A stretch of 64,000 nucleotides of DNA, taken from Vibrio pacinii DSM 19139 (GTDB lineage: Bacteria > Pseudomonadota > Gammaproteobacteria > Enterobacterales > Vibrionaceae). Positions within the stretch are counted from its first letter, which is position 1. Every line of letters starts with the position of its first letter. This document shows positions 1-8,462 of this stretch, in pieces. The notes beneath the pieces are model-generated. The model made no database searches. It was not told where the DNA came from and saw nothing but the letters and a program-made list of their open reading frames with translations. The stretch lies in the NCBI RefSeq assembly GCF_000711795.1, contig NZ_JONH01000014.1:62001-126000 (forward strand), written 5' to 3'. The translations under genes and the position numbers were made by a program.

Positions 1-3000
1 GGAGCCAAGTACTACCAAGTTTACGCAGATAAGATAGTAAAACGTAAATACGGTTTAAACAGTGATGCGATCGAAAGGGAAGAGACCATTACTCGCGTTT
101 TGGATCGCTTTGGTAACTTGCTTGATGAAACCTCGGTGATCTCGAGCGAGCTTGAAGGCGCGGGGCAGTTTACGAGTCGCAGTCAATTTGATTACCTATC
201 AACCGGCGTAAACAACAACCATCACATTTATGATATTACCAGTGTCAGTAACATCGACAATCTGGCTGGATTACTGAGTACATTTAAAGCGGGATTAGGC
301 CGATACTGCGCTTCCAACGGCGATATCTATTTTAAGCCGAACGACCACATAGTGTTGATTCACAGTGACGTTGATATTCCCCTCGTTTTACAACGATACA
401 ATAGCTACTTCAAATACCAACGCACAGGCTCGCAAACCGATCTTGACGGACTCACCGTCTACACGGGGCAGCTCGTTAGCACGACAAGCAGCGCGTTCAG
501 TGATGCTAAGCCTAAGTCATGTGGTAGCTACTCATTTAGTGATTCAGATAACGATGGCAACATGGAGTTCAGCACCTCTAAGTTGACCCGTACTGAATTG
601 GTAACGGAAACCGGAGATCATTTCTGGAAGATTGGTGCTGTTGCCAGCTCAACTTCGACCTTAACCGATAACACCACCAACTTAGAGCGTACCATCAGTA
701 ACACCTATAGCTATGACAATCATGGCTTCTTGGTGGCTAGCACGGTAGAGAGCTCTGATTATGAGTCGAGCAGTGATATTGCCTCGGGCGGAAAGAGCAT
801 CACCAACCGCTATCGCTATGACCAATGGGGCAATGTGATTTCACAGAGCGTCGAAGGGACAGATCTACCCGCACGAACCTCTACCACACAGTATGACAGC
901 CAAGGCTTGTATGCCATCTCTTCAGCCAATGCGCTCGGTCATCGAACTTCGACAGAGTTTAATGCGCAAGGCTTGTTAACCCAATCAGTCAGTGCGCTGA
1001 AAGGGCGCACAAGCCGCTTTGCTTATGATGCCTTTGGGCGCGTAACCAGTGAAACCCTGCCAGGAGCGGGCAATACTAATAGCACCCAGTATCAGCTTGG
1101 CAGTCAGTGTGGCCCATATGCTATCAGCCAAACCGTCAGTTGTGTGACCACCAACCCCGCTTCAGGTGGTCAGGTGACGACACACTTCGACTATGCGGGG
1201 CGGGAAATCCGTAAACTGCACACTGGCTTTAGTGGGCAGTTAGTGGTGGTGGATACCCGTTGGGACCGCAACGGTCGCAAACTTAGTGTGACTCGACCGC
1301 AATTTGTTGGCATTAAAGCTCCTGCGCCTATCGTCACGTTTGATTATGATGCGTTAAACCGCGAGGTTAAGAAGCAAGAACCGGCCAATGGCGGTGGGAT
1401 TGCGAGTTTTGTAACGACTTACCAAGGTTACAAAACCACAGTTAAAGATGCGCGTGGTTTTGACCACAGTACGGTAACCAATGTTATGGGCCACATCTTA
1501 CGTAAAGATGAGCTGCATGGTGCCTATCAAACCTATCAGTACTATCCAGATGGTAAGCTGAAAGCCAGTACCGATTCAGCAGGCAACATTACTCAGATCC
1601 GTTACGATAATTTAGGTCACCGCAGCTTCCTAGATGACCCGGATATGGGCCAGTGGTCTTACACTTACAACGCGGCGGGTGAGCTCATCTACAAGCGAGA
1701 TGCGAAAGGTACCGTCACCACCATCGAATATGATCGTTTGGGCCGTAAAACGAAGCAAGTTGAGGGCGGCAAGGTCTCGACCTGGCGCTATGATGAACGT
1801 GGCGCCACGGGAACACTGTCTGGTTTTGCTGGTAACGGCAGTGAGACCGATTACTACTACAATGACGCCGGATTAACCGAAGAAGTGGCGGTTAAAGTTA
1901 ACGGTGAGAAGTTCAGTAGTTACTATTTTTACGACAAGTTTGAACGTGTTGCTCGAGAAGTACGCCCGAATGGGGTCGATACCACCTTAGCCGGAGCGGC
2001 CAAGTTACTCAGTCAGTCAACCAGTGCCGACCGACTCGCGCTAGAGTATGTCTACAATCCTCATGGTTATGTTGCTGCGGTGCGAAGCCCCAAGAGCTAC
2101 GCCGACGAGGCATTTACCAGCGCCAGTTTCCGCGAAGATATAAAACAGTTGCTTGATCAAGCGATTGCTCAAGCGGCGGAGTATTTGACCAAAGCAGAAC
2201 GCTACGCAACGCAAGAGAGCTTCTTCACCGACAAAGCGGCGGAGTACAACAGCAAAACCGTTAACGTGCATAACTTAGATGCATCTTCTCAAGCGTTACT
2301 AGGAAAAGGTTACCGTTATAAGCAGTGGTGTAACGACCAAGGCGAATGCTATTTACGTCCGGCGACGTGGGTGATTCTGCATGATGATGTTTCTATTCCA
2401 CTCGATATTACCTTAGAAGGGGCTATCTATCGTTTAGCGACATCACTGGCAAACAACACCAAGCCTGGGGTTCGCTCTTATGACGCGACGCTTCATCCAG
2501 TATCGGTTGATGAGTTTTCTGGGCAAAGCTTAACTCAATCGCACGACTTTATCTTGACCGATTACGACAATAATGGTCAGAAAGACTTGATGAGTAATAA
2601 AGACATCTATATTGCTCAAACGGATAACCAGACCAGTACAGAGCTACTGTTTGCAGCCGTCGATTTGTCTCAGGCCGCGACCATTGCAAGCACGCGCTAC
2701 CAGTTCTACACCGACTTAGCCAATCAGTTGATCACCATGTCGGAGAAAGTGGCGGATTTGAGTGGCTTGTATTGTGAATACGCCAACCAACTGGGTGGTG
2801 AACAGCTCAATACCGATAAGCGCAAAGCGTGTGACAATACTCAGCAGTCGAGCCAGGCGGATCATCTAAATCTGATTTTGACCCAATCAGAGCTAGAGGC
2901 GTCACTCGACAATCCTGCATACATTTACTATTGGCAACGCCGTGAAACCGATGCCTATGACCATACGCTATCGGAAACGCTGGGTAATGGTTTAGTCAAT

Positions 3001-4830
3001 ACCTACCAGCATGATGCGAACACAGGTAGGCCGAGCTACATCACGACCCACAAAGCCAATGTATTGTTTGACTCGCGAATTAGCGGCAGCACCAATGCCG
3101 GACGCAATATTCGTTTTCTTCAGTATCGTTACGATAACCACAACAACGTGACTTATCGCTACGATGAGCAGTTGGGGATTACCGATACTTGGCAGTATGA
3201 CGGCATAGACCGTGTGATCAGCAATAGCGTATCGCTGGCCGATAAAACTCAGCACGGTGTCAATAACCCAGATTTCGCTGGTCCATTTACTTACCAGTAC
3301 GACAAACTGGGCAACCTGATGTTTAAGACGGGCATTGGCGATTACGTCTACAGTAATCAGCAAGCAGGCCCGCATGCAGTGACCAAAGCTAATGGCCTCA
3401 ACTATCAGTACGACGACAATGGCAATATGTTACGCGCATGGGCGGATGGCAGTCAGCATAGTGAGCGTGAGTTGGAGTGGTCTGAGTTTAACAAGCCAAC
3501 CAAGATCACCCGTAATGGGAAAACCGTCGAGTTCTTCTACGATGCTAACCATAACCGCTATCTGAAGAAGAACAGCGATAGGATTGAAACCTTCTACTTT
3601 GGTAAGAGTTATGAGCGCGTAACCGATACTAATACGGGCATTGTGCAGCATAAGCACTTTATTTACGCCGACGGTAAGCTGATTGCGCTCAATACTCAGG
3701 TAAAAGACACAGACAATAAGCTCAAAGACAAACAAGTACGCTACCTGCACTACGATGCCTTGAATTCGGTCGATATGATCACCGATGGTTATGGTTTGGT
3801 GGTTGAGCGCCGCAGTTACGATACTTGGGGTAAGCAACGTAAAGTGGCGTGGCGTGAAGATGGCCCACTGGAGGTGGTGCAACAAGCGATGACTAACCGC
3901 GGTTACACCGGCCACGAAGAGATCACAGAAGTTGGCTTAGTGCATATGAATGGTCGGGTTTACGATCAGGAGTTGGCAAGATTTATTAGCCCGGATCCGA
4001 TTGTTCAGGCTCCGTACGTGACCAACAGCTTTAACCGTTATGCGTATGTGATGAATAATCCGCTCAAGTATACGGATCCGACGGGTTATTTCTGGGAAGG
4101 GAGCGGTACATGTAATACGGACGGTACAACGCGAGATTTACGAGGAAGAAGAACGGGACGATGGGATGGACGAAACAATAGAGATAGAAATCGTCATACG
4201 CCAGCCACCCCACCTCGTACTCCACCTAAAAAAAAGGAGGAAGAAGAGCCTAAGGTAGAACCGACAGATGCTCCACCGCAAAAACATCAATGGGGCAATG
4301 AGGACTTTGCTAATAGACTTCCTGGGCCAGATCCAGAGGTAACGCGAGCTGTAGCGGAAATGACTCCGTGGGGAGGCGCTATTAGTGCGGCAGCCGATAC
4401 TTTTAATGGAGTTAAAGAAGCGCTAGATGCAGCTAGCGAAGGCGATTTAGTCAAAGCGGCTGCTGCGGTTGGCGGTATTCCGGGTAAGATTGCTAGCAAA
4501 AAGATTAAAGCGGCTAATAAACTTAAGGATGCTGTTACAAAGAGTATAGAACCCAAAAATGTTCAAAAGTTTAAATCTAAAAGGGCTGCAATGAGGGCTG
4601 CTAAACGAGAAGCAGGTATCCCAACAAGTCAAACACACAATACTCATACGAAGAATTTGAAAGCGGATGGGCTAGATACCAGAAGAACAGCAACTGAGTA
4701 TGATTTTGGTGGAGGCAAGAAAGTGCAGGATCATCCTGCTGGACATAATTTCCCAGACGGCGGATCATACGATAAAGCACATTTTAACAATCATGGAAAA
4801 GGTGGTACCAAAGGACATTATGAGTATTAG
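1..4830 (+). CDS. Rhs-repeat polymorphic toxin, 5' end cut by window, HNH-like nuclease tip
   Basis: The frame is open from base 1, so the N-terminus lies outside; 1609 residues are visible. Many YD/Rhs repeats of the form YDxxGNxxx (for example RYDQWGNV, YDNLGHR, YDKLGNL) build the shell, interrupted by a non-repeat insert around bases 2100-2950. The Rhs core ends with ARFISPDPIV and the hinge NPLKYTDPTGYF (about 3985-4092). The sequence then changes to a basic/proline-rich linker, a GGIPGK pre-toxin segment and a tip (about 4560-4827) with RAAMRAAKREAGIPTSQ, QDHPAGH, AHFN and GHYEY. Conserved D/H positions of this kind are typical of HNH/Endo VII toxin tips in Rhs and CDI proteins, so a DNase activity is inferred. 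The tip is more AT-rich than the core, as expected for an exchangeable cassette. The following gene overlaps its stop and is the candidate immunity gene. Delivery route (T6SS, Tc-like or other) cannot be seen here. Confidence 0.9.
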   Translation, partial: GAKYYQVYADKIVKRKYGLNSDAIEREETITRVLDRFGNLLDETSVISSELEGAGQFTSRSQFDYLSTGVNNNHHIYDITSVSNIDNLAGLLSTFKAGLGRYCASNGDIYFKPNDHIVLIHSDVDIPLVLQRYNSYFKYQRTGSQTDLDGLTVYTGQLVSTTSSAFSDAKPKSCGSYSFSDSDNDGNMEFSTSKLTRTELVTETGDHFWKIGAVASSTSTLTDNTTNLERTISNTYSYDNHGFLVASTVESSDYESSSDIASGGKSITNRYRYDQWGNVISQSVEGTDLPARTSTTQYDSQGLYAISSANALGHRTSTEFNAQGLLTQSVSALKGRTSRFAYDAFGRVTSETLPGAGNTNSTQYQLGSQCGPYAISQTVSCVTTNPASGGQVTTHFDYAGREIRKLHTGFSGQLVVVDTRWDRNGRKLSVTRPQFVGIKAPAPIVTFDYDALNREVKKQEPANGGGIASFVTTYQGYKTTVKDARGFDHSTVTNVMGHILRKDELHGAYQTYQYYPDGKLKASTDSAGNITQIRYDNLGHRSFLDDPDMGQWSYTYNAAGELIYKRDAKGTVTTIEYDRLGRKTKQVEGGKVSTWRYDERGATGTLSGFAGNGSETDYYYNDAGLTEEVAVKVNGEKFSSYYFYDKFERVAREVRPNGVDTTLAGAAKLLSQSTSADRLALEYVYNPHGYVAAVRSPKSYADEAFTSASFREDIKQLLDQAIAQAAEYLTKAERYATQESFFTDKAAEYNSKTVNVHNLDASSQALLGKGYRYKQWCNDQGECYLRPATWVILHDDVSIPLDITLEGAIYRLATSLANNTKPGVRSYDATLHPVSVDEFSGQSLTQSHDFILTDYDNNGQKDLMSNKDIYIAQTDNQTSTELLFAAVDLSQAATIASTRYQFYTDLANQLITMSEKVADLSGLYCEYANQLGGEQLNTDKRKACDNTQQSSQADHLNLILTQSELEASLDNPAYIYYWQRRETDAYDHTLSETLGNGLVNTYQHDANTGRPSYITTHKANVLFDSRISGSTNAGRNIRFLQYRYDNHNNVTYRYDEQLGITDTWQYDGIDRVISNSVSLADKTQHGVNNPDFAGPFTYQYDKLGNLMFKTGIGDYVYSNQQAGPHAVTKANGLNYQYDDNGNMLRAWADGSQHSERELEWSEFNKPTKITRNGKTVEFFYDANHNRYLKKNSDRIETFYFGKSYERVTDTNTGIVQHKHFIYADGKLIALNTQVKDTDNKLKDKQVRYLHYDALNSVDMITDGYGLVVERRSYDTWGKQRKVAWREDGPLEVVQQAMTNRGYTGHEEITEVGLVHMNGRVYDQELARFISPDPIVQAPYVTNSFNRYAYVMNNPLKYTDPTGYFWEGSGTCNTDGTTRDLRGRRTGRWDGRNNRDRNRHTPATPPRTPPKKKEEEEPKVEPTDAPPQKHQWGNEDFANRLPGPDPEVTRAVAEMTPWGGAISAAADTFNGVKEALDAASEGDLVKAAAAVGGIPGKIASKKIKAANKLKDAVTKSIEPKNVQKFKSKRAAMRAAKREAGIPTSQTHNTHTKNLKADGLDTRRTATEYDFGGGKKVQDHPAGHNFPDGGSYDKAHFNNHGKGGTKGHYEY

Positions 4831-5479
4831 AAATATGAATACCTTAACCACACGATATATTGCAGATATAAATAGTAGTGACTACGAATTTAATCGGTAT
4901 GGGGCCGCTAATTTTCAGGGAGAGGTTAGTGTAACTGAACTAATGGTTGCATCAGCTAGTTTTTCACATTGGAAAGGTGTTTCTGATATTATTTTTGATT
5001 CAATCAGCGATAAGTTTTCTTCAAGCGGAAAAGACGTTTATTGCTTTATTGTTAGCCCTTGCTGGAAAAAAAATACACGTTTAGTTCGTCACTTTGCTTT
5101 AAGCAAGGCGTTGCAAAAAGATTATAATGTAGGCTTATTAAATTTCGAGTTTGAAAAAGAAGTTATAAGTAGTGATGAAGTTATATTCTATGGTGTAGTT
5201 AAACTAACCTCTGAAAATTGTACATCTGTTTTTAACTTGCTTTCCATCTATGAAAATGGAATTTTATTTTCTAGTTCAGAACCCGAAAGTAAATTGTTTG
5301 AAATTTTGGTTGAAGAATTAATGAAGCTAATAGACACTAAGAATACAAGAGCTAGTTATAGTTTTAATATAGTCAAAGCAGTTAATTTAATTATAAGTGA
5401 AGGTGAAAAAGCTTTATATCCTTATGCTTGGGAAGATACAGGAGAATACCACTTAGATATTTTCGAGTGTGAAAATTAA
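4820..5479 (+). CDS. candidate immunity protein for the Rhs tip
   Basis: 219 residues with no signal peptide or membrane segment, so a cytoplasmic protein. I do not recognise the family. The start at 4820 is chosen because AAGGA lies 5 nt upstream inside the toxin gene and the ATG overlaps the toxin stop by 11 bp, which suggests translational coupling. The frame stays open further upstream inside the toxin gene but lacks a site there; an ATG at 4835 is the alternative. The gene is clearly AT-rich compared with the Rhs core, a mark of horizontally exchanged toxin/immunity cassettes. Function is inferred from position only: the gene directly behind an Rhs toxin tip normally neutralises it. Confidence 0.7.
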   Translation: MSIRNMNTLTTRYIADINSSDYEFNRYGAANFQGEVSVTELMVASASFSHWKGVSDIIFDSISDKFSSSGKDVYCFIVSPCWKKNTRLVRHFALSKALQKDYNVGLLNFEFEKEVISSDEVIFYGVVKLTSENCTSVFNLLSIYENGILFSSSEPESKLFEILVEELMKLIDTKNTRASYSFNIVKAVNLIISEGEKALYPYAWEDTGEYHLDIFECEN

Positions 5480-5480
5480 T

Positions 5481-5672
5481 GGGGTCAGGTCTTGCTTTTT
5501 GCCTTTTTTGGTTTGTTAGGTGGGTGGTTTAGTTTAGGTATTTGGTGTGGTGTTTTCAGGGAGAGAAAATGAGCCGATGATTAAGGGGCGAGTATTGCTA
5601 ATACGTTATATCATGTGACATCGCGTGATTCACGGGGCAACTGCATTGTGTCAAAACGCAAGACCTGACCCC
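5481..5672. mobile_element. decayed RAYT-type (REP-associated transposase) element, MITE-like
   Basis: A 192-bp unit bounded by perfect 15-bp terminal inverted repeats: GGGGTCAGGTCTTGC at 5481-5495 and its reverse complement at 5658-5672. Similarity continues inward (TTTTTG against GTTTTG). The unit starts 1 bp after the candidate immunity gene stop. It contains a remnant of a Y1-family transposase start (separate entry). A third end copy lies at 6416-6430. The assignment to the REP-associated tyrosine transposase group rests on the remnant reading LYHVTSR and on the end sequence. The size suggests internal deletion of a full element. Confidence 0.75.
5569..5657 (+). pseudogene. remnant of Y1-family (IS200-like/RAYT) transposase N-terminus
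   Basis: Reading from ATG at 5569, behind GGGAGAG, gives MSR, a stop, then LRGEY. After a shift of frame the text continues ANTLYHVTSRDSRGNC. RAYT transposases typically begin MxRPLRIEYxxALYHVTSRGN, so the fragment is the first 25-30 codons with one nonsense change and one frameshift, cut off by the right inverted repeat. It cannot make an active enzyme. It explains the flanking 15-bp repeats as transposon ends. Confidence 0.7.
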
Positions 5673-5692
5673 GTAGTTTACTTGGATAACTT

Positions 5693-6367
5693 ATGTATCA
5701 AATGTTAGCTTTTTTGTTAGTACTATTTATGTCACCACAAGTATTCTCCGAGGGAGATACCAACTGGCTTAAACCAGAAAATAAATACTATTGTGCAAAG
5801 GAGTTAGAGACATGTTTCTTGGATGATTTTTCGTCAGAAGATGATGCGGCGGTTGTCGATGGAATATTTCTCTACTTAGATAATATAGATTATCTAAGTA
5901 ACTATTATAGTAAGGAAAAATTCTTGAATGAACTGGCGGTTATCTCTAAGAAAAATAAAAACTTTGCTTTTTTAATTGAAGCGAGTATTTACTTCAATGG
6001 AGGGGTGGTTGAGCAAAACGTAGATAAAGCAATAGAGATCATAGAATCTAGCCCTTTTTATAATGAGAGTGACCCTAACCAGATGATTATTCTTGGTCGG
6101 AGTTATTATTTGAAATTTACGATGTCAAAGAAACCTCCAGTAGATTGGTGTTTGAAAGCTAAAGAATACCTCAAAAAATCATATGAGTTGGATAAGGCTT
6201 ACGTTACAAGAGAATTATCCTATATATTAGCCAGGTCAACGGATATGAAAGAGTTGGAATTAGCGGGGGAGGTGTTTAAATTCTTTGCAGAAACTGGTGA
6301 TGAAGGTGATGTATATAATTATGAAGTGTATCTTAAAGGTATGCGAAAAATAAAAGAAAACCAATAA
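5693..6367 (+). CDS. secreted helical-repeat (Sel1/TPR-like) protein
   Basis: 224 residues. The N-terminus is a Sec signal peptide (LAFLLVLFMSPQVFS), with likely cleavage near residue 20. The mature part contains spaced acidic and aromatic helices. FLIEASIYFNGGVVEQNVDKA resembles a single Sel1/TPR helix pair, and two Cys lie near the mature N-terminus (YYCAKELETC). I cannot assign a function. The gene is AT-rich like the candidate immunity gene and lies between two copies of the RAYT end repeat, so it may have travelled with the toxin module. ATG at 5693 is used; ATG at 5702 is also possible. A periplasmic immunity or accessory role is speculation. Confidence 0.65.
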   Translation: MYQMLAFLLVLFMSPQVFSEGDTNWLKPENKYYCAKELETCFLDDFSSEDDAAVVDGIFLYLDNIDYLSNYYSKEKFLNELAVISKKNKNFAFLIEASIYFNGGVVEQNVDKAIEIIESSPFYNESDPNQMIILGRSYYLKFTMSKKPPVDWCLKAKEYLKKSYELDKAYVTRELSYILARSTDMKELELAGEVFKFFAETGDEGDVYNYEVYLKGMRKIKENQ

Positions 6368-6611
6368 TTATCTTGTTTTTGACGATTTTATTTATGTGAA
6401 CAGAATGAAATTAACGGGGTCAGGTCTTGCCTTTTGCCAAATGAATAGTTATTTACTCCGGTTTTTATGATTACAAGTTGACAGTGTCAGGTTTTATTTT
6501 TCCTGCGGGGATTAGTTAAGTGTATTGAGGGAAGGAAGCAAATCCCAGTCTTAGTGCACGTAAAATCAGTTAACTTATAAAAATCAAATCAATAGTGACG
6601 AGAGTTTGTTT
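6368..6611. other. intergenic region with a solo RAYT end repeat
   Basis: 244 bp without a gene. It holds a third copy of the 15-bp end GGGGTCAGGTCTTGC at 6416-6430, followed by CTTTTGCC, nearly as at the left end of the 5481 element. I see no matching inverted copy downstream. A looser relative (GTGTCAGGTTTTATTTTT) lies at about 6485-6502. A weak promoter candidate TTAGTG-N18-TTATAA (6551-6580) could drive the paralog array. GAGAG at 6600-6604 is the likely ribosome site for the first array gene. Confidence 0.6.
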
Positions 6612-6977
6612 ATGAAAATTGCTAGTTTCCTTTTGTTGTTGTGTACCTTATTTTCTGTTTCAACCTATGCTGCTCGTTTTGACATTATTGGTGATGTAGG
6701 AAAAATAAGATATCACGGAGCTACTAACTCTTTTGCTCCTCGATGGAGCAGGCACTCATGGTTTGAAATAATTAATACCGATGCTGACTCAAAAATTAAT
6801 TGCAGTGCTTATTCATCAACCAGTTATGCAATTACAATACCTGACGGGAATGAGACGGCTCTCTCTATGCTTCTGTCAGCAAAAATGAGTGGTTCAAAAG
6901 TAATGGTGACAGTAGATGATACTGTGGTTTTCCCTGCTAACAGCTACTGTAAAATTCAATACCTAACTATTTTGTAG
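6612..6977 (+). CDS. array paralog 1: small secreted two-cysteine protein
   Basis: 121 residues. Signal peptide 1-20 (cleavage after STYA). Cys64 and Cys113 are the conserved pair. LSMLLSAKMSG (84-94) is the central block shared by the family, and the chain ends on a strand-like KIQYLTIL. ATG 6612 is preferred over TTG 6606 because the GAGAG site is then well spaced. It is the closest visible relative of paralog 6: both have G-V-x-x-I/F-R-x-H, a W-rich patch, DD-x-x-VF and C-x-x-x-Y-x-T. First gene of the array and probably the promoter-proximal one. Function unknown. Confidence 0.85.
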   Translation: MKIASFLLLLCTLFSVSTYAARFDIIGDVGKIRYHGATNSFAPRWSRHSWFEIINTDADSKINCSAYSSTSYAITIPDGNETALSMLLSAKMSGSKVMVTVDDTVVFPANSYCKIQYLTIL

Positions 6978-7029
6978 TTAAGGCCTTGCCTCTTGATAAG
7001 TAGATAAATATCCATTTAGGCTTCTAATA

Positions 7030-7407
7030 ATGAATACAAAAACAAACATCACTTTTCGATTAATGCTACTTGCTACATCAGCTTTACTGTCTTTTGTTAC
7101 CAGTGCGGGTACCCCACCATTTGAAGGATGCATAAGCAAAGGCTGCGTGGGCGTCATTGATAATATTTACTTGCACCGAGATGGCAGCATTAAGTTCCCT
7201 CCACCGGGTAAAGTCGTCAAGGAACCTACCGGTGACTTAGATTGTAAGTTGGGCGAGGGAGTTTATTTCACGCTTAAACAATCGCACCCTCACTTTAAAA
7301 ATATTTATAGCATGCTGTTGACTGCTCACTCGGCTAATAAAGAAGTTTTTATCCGAATTGTTCTTGGTTCAAAAGATTGTCAAGTCGACTATGCGGTTAT
7401 TTATTAA
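7030..7407 (+). CDS. array paralog 2: small secreted protein, four cysteines
   Basis: 125 residues with a longer N-terminal region and a signal peptide ending near residue 26. Family pair Cys72/Cys117, plus a second close pair Cys34/Cys39 near the mature N-terminus that most other members lack. The central block is YSMLLTAHSANKEV (93-106). It starts 52 bp after paralog 1, the widest gap inside the array. It ends 10 bp before the start of paralog 3, so the rest of the array is compact and probably co-transcribed. Confidence 0.85.
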   Translation: MNTKTNITFRLMLLATSALLSFVTSAGTPPFEGCISKGCVGVIDNIYLHRDGSIKFPPPGKVVKEPTGDLDCKLGEGVYFTLKQSHPHFKNIYSMLLTAHSANKEVFIRIVLGSKDCQVDYAVIY

Positions 7408-7417
7408 AGGAATTACG

Positions 7418-7741
7418 ATGAAGAAACTAATGGCTATTATCTCGATACTAATGTGCCCTGTCGCTTATTCTGCCGAGTGGACAGAACCGCATTTAGTCGA
7501 ACGAATTCACATAACGTCAAACGGTACCTACTACTTTAAAGTCGCGGATGGATGGGGCGCCGAAAGTTGTAAAAAAGCGCCTTACATCTTTTTGCGAAAA
7601 AATGAAGCGGTGGCTGCTGATGCCGTGCTCAGTTTAGTGCTGGCATCACAATCAACAGGTAAAGCGATTAAGGCGCGAGGGGAGTGTAGTGACAGCAACC
7701 ACTTCCGTCTAGATTATGTCGTTCAAATGGAAGCGAAATAG
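7418..7741 (+). CDS. array paralog 3: small secreted two-cysteine protein
   Basis: 107 residues. Start ATG 7418 behind AAAGG at 7406-7410. Signal peptide 1-19 (cleavage after AYSA). Conserved pair Cys51/Cys90 and central LSLVLASQSTGKAI (71-84), where the QSTGK form matches paralog 7. The stop codon TAG shares its last base with the GTG start of paralog 4 (TAGTG), indicating coupled translation. Confidence 0.85.
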   Translation: MKKLMAIISILMCPVAYSAEWTEPHLVERIHITSNGTYYFKVADGWGAESCKKAPYIFLRKNEAVAADAVLSLVLASQSTGKAIKARGECSDSNHFRLDYVVQMEAK

Positions 7742-8118
7742 TGAAGTATTTAATAGTCAAAGCGGTGGCTATGCTTAGCTTGTGGGTATTAAGTCAAAGT
7801 GTTTTTGCCACTCAAAGTTTTAATTTCAATAGTGAGATCTCTAATGTGCTCATTTACCCACAATCAAATACTTCCCCTACGGGCGTATCTTATACGGAGT
7901 TACTCATTTATATCCCGGAGGATATGCCTGAGAAGCCAAAATGCGCCGCTCACGCCAACCGATTTATTATTGATTCAAGAAACCCGATGTTTAATCACGT
8001 ATTGAGTTTGGTATTGGCTGCCCGAGTGGCCAAACAGCCCGTTAGTATCAATTATTGGGATGCGTGTGAGGCATCAGGAACCCACCGGGCTCCAGTTATA
8101 AGAGCAATTTCACTATGA
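7741..8118 (+). CDS. array paralog 4: small secreted two-cysteine protein
   Basis: 125 residues starting on GTG at 7741, overlapping the previous stop by one base. Signal peptide to about residue 23 (SVFA). Family pair Cys68/Cys109; central LSLVLAARVAKQPV (88-101), where the usual Gly is replaced by Lys. Ends RAPVIRAISL. The stop overlaps the next ATG by 4 bp (ATGA). One of the more divergent members. Confidence 0.82.
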   Translation: MKYLIVKAVAMLSLWVLSQSVFATQSFNFNSEISNVLIYPQSNTSPTGVSYTELLIYIPEDMPEKPKCAAHANRFIIDSRNPMFNHVLSLVLAARVAKQPVSINYWDACEASGTHRAPVIRAISL

Positions 8119-8462
8119 ACAAGATCTTGGCTTTTTGCGCATTACTCTTTATTTCTTTTCAAGCTCTAGCAGTAAATGCCGAAAAAGATGGCGATTGGAT
8201 TTCGATGGGCGTGCCTTCTTACTTTCATATGGGAACGGATGGGGATTTTCATGTTAATGGCCCTGCAGCAGGTTCTCAGCATGGAACATGTGCTGGTGTT
8301 AAACCGCGCTACTTCCGAGTAGATATGGACTCTCCTCATTTTTATGCCATGTACTCATGGTTTTTACATATGTCCAAAGAAAACAAACCCATCGACTGTG
8401 TGGTGAAAAGTGGCTGTGGCAGCAGTCAGGTTTGGGTTGAGTATTGCCGAGGTGAGTTATGA
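8115..8462 (+). CDS. array paralog 5: small secreted protein, divergent and cysteine-rich
   Basis: 115 residues. Signal peptide 1-19 or so (cleavage near ALA). Cys59, Cys95, Cys101 and Cys111; Cys59 is the family first Cys and either Cys101 or Cys95 the second. The central block is degenerate (YAMYSWFLHMSKENKPI, 77-93), the weakest match to the YSMLLSA consensus. Coupled to both neighbours by 4-bp ATGA overlaps, so membership in the operon is firm even though sequence similarity is low. Confidence 0.82.
   Translation: MNKILAFCALLFISFQALAVNAEKDGDWISMGVPSYFHMGTDGDFHVNGPAAGSQHGTCAGVKPRYFRVDMDSPHFYAMYSWFLHMSKENKPIDCVVKSGCGSSQVWVEYCRGEL

Noticed and set aside
4700..4819. Longer immunity protein starting inside the toxin gene at 4700
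   Set aside because: No ribosome site there; the ATG at 4820 has AAGGA at proper distance, and the extra 40 residues would be out-of-frame toxin sequence.
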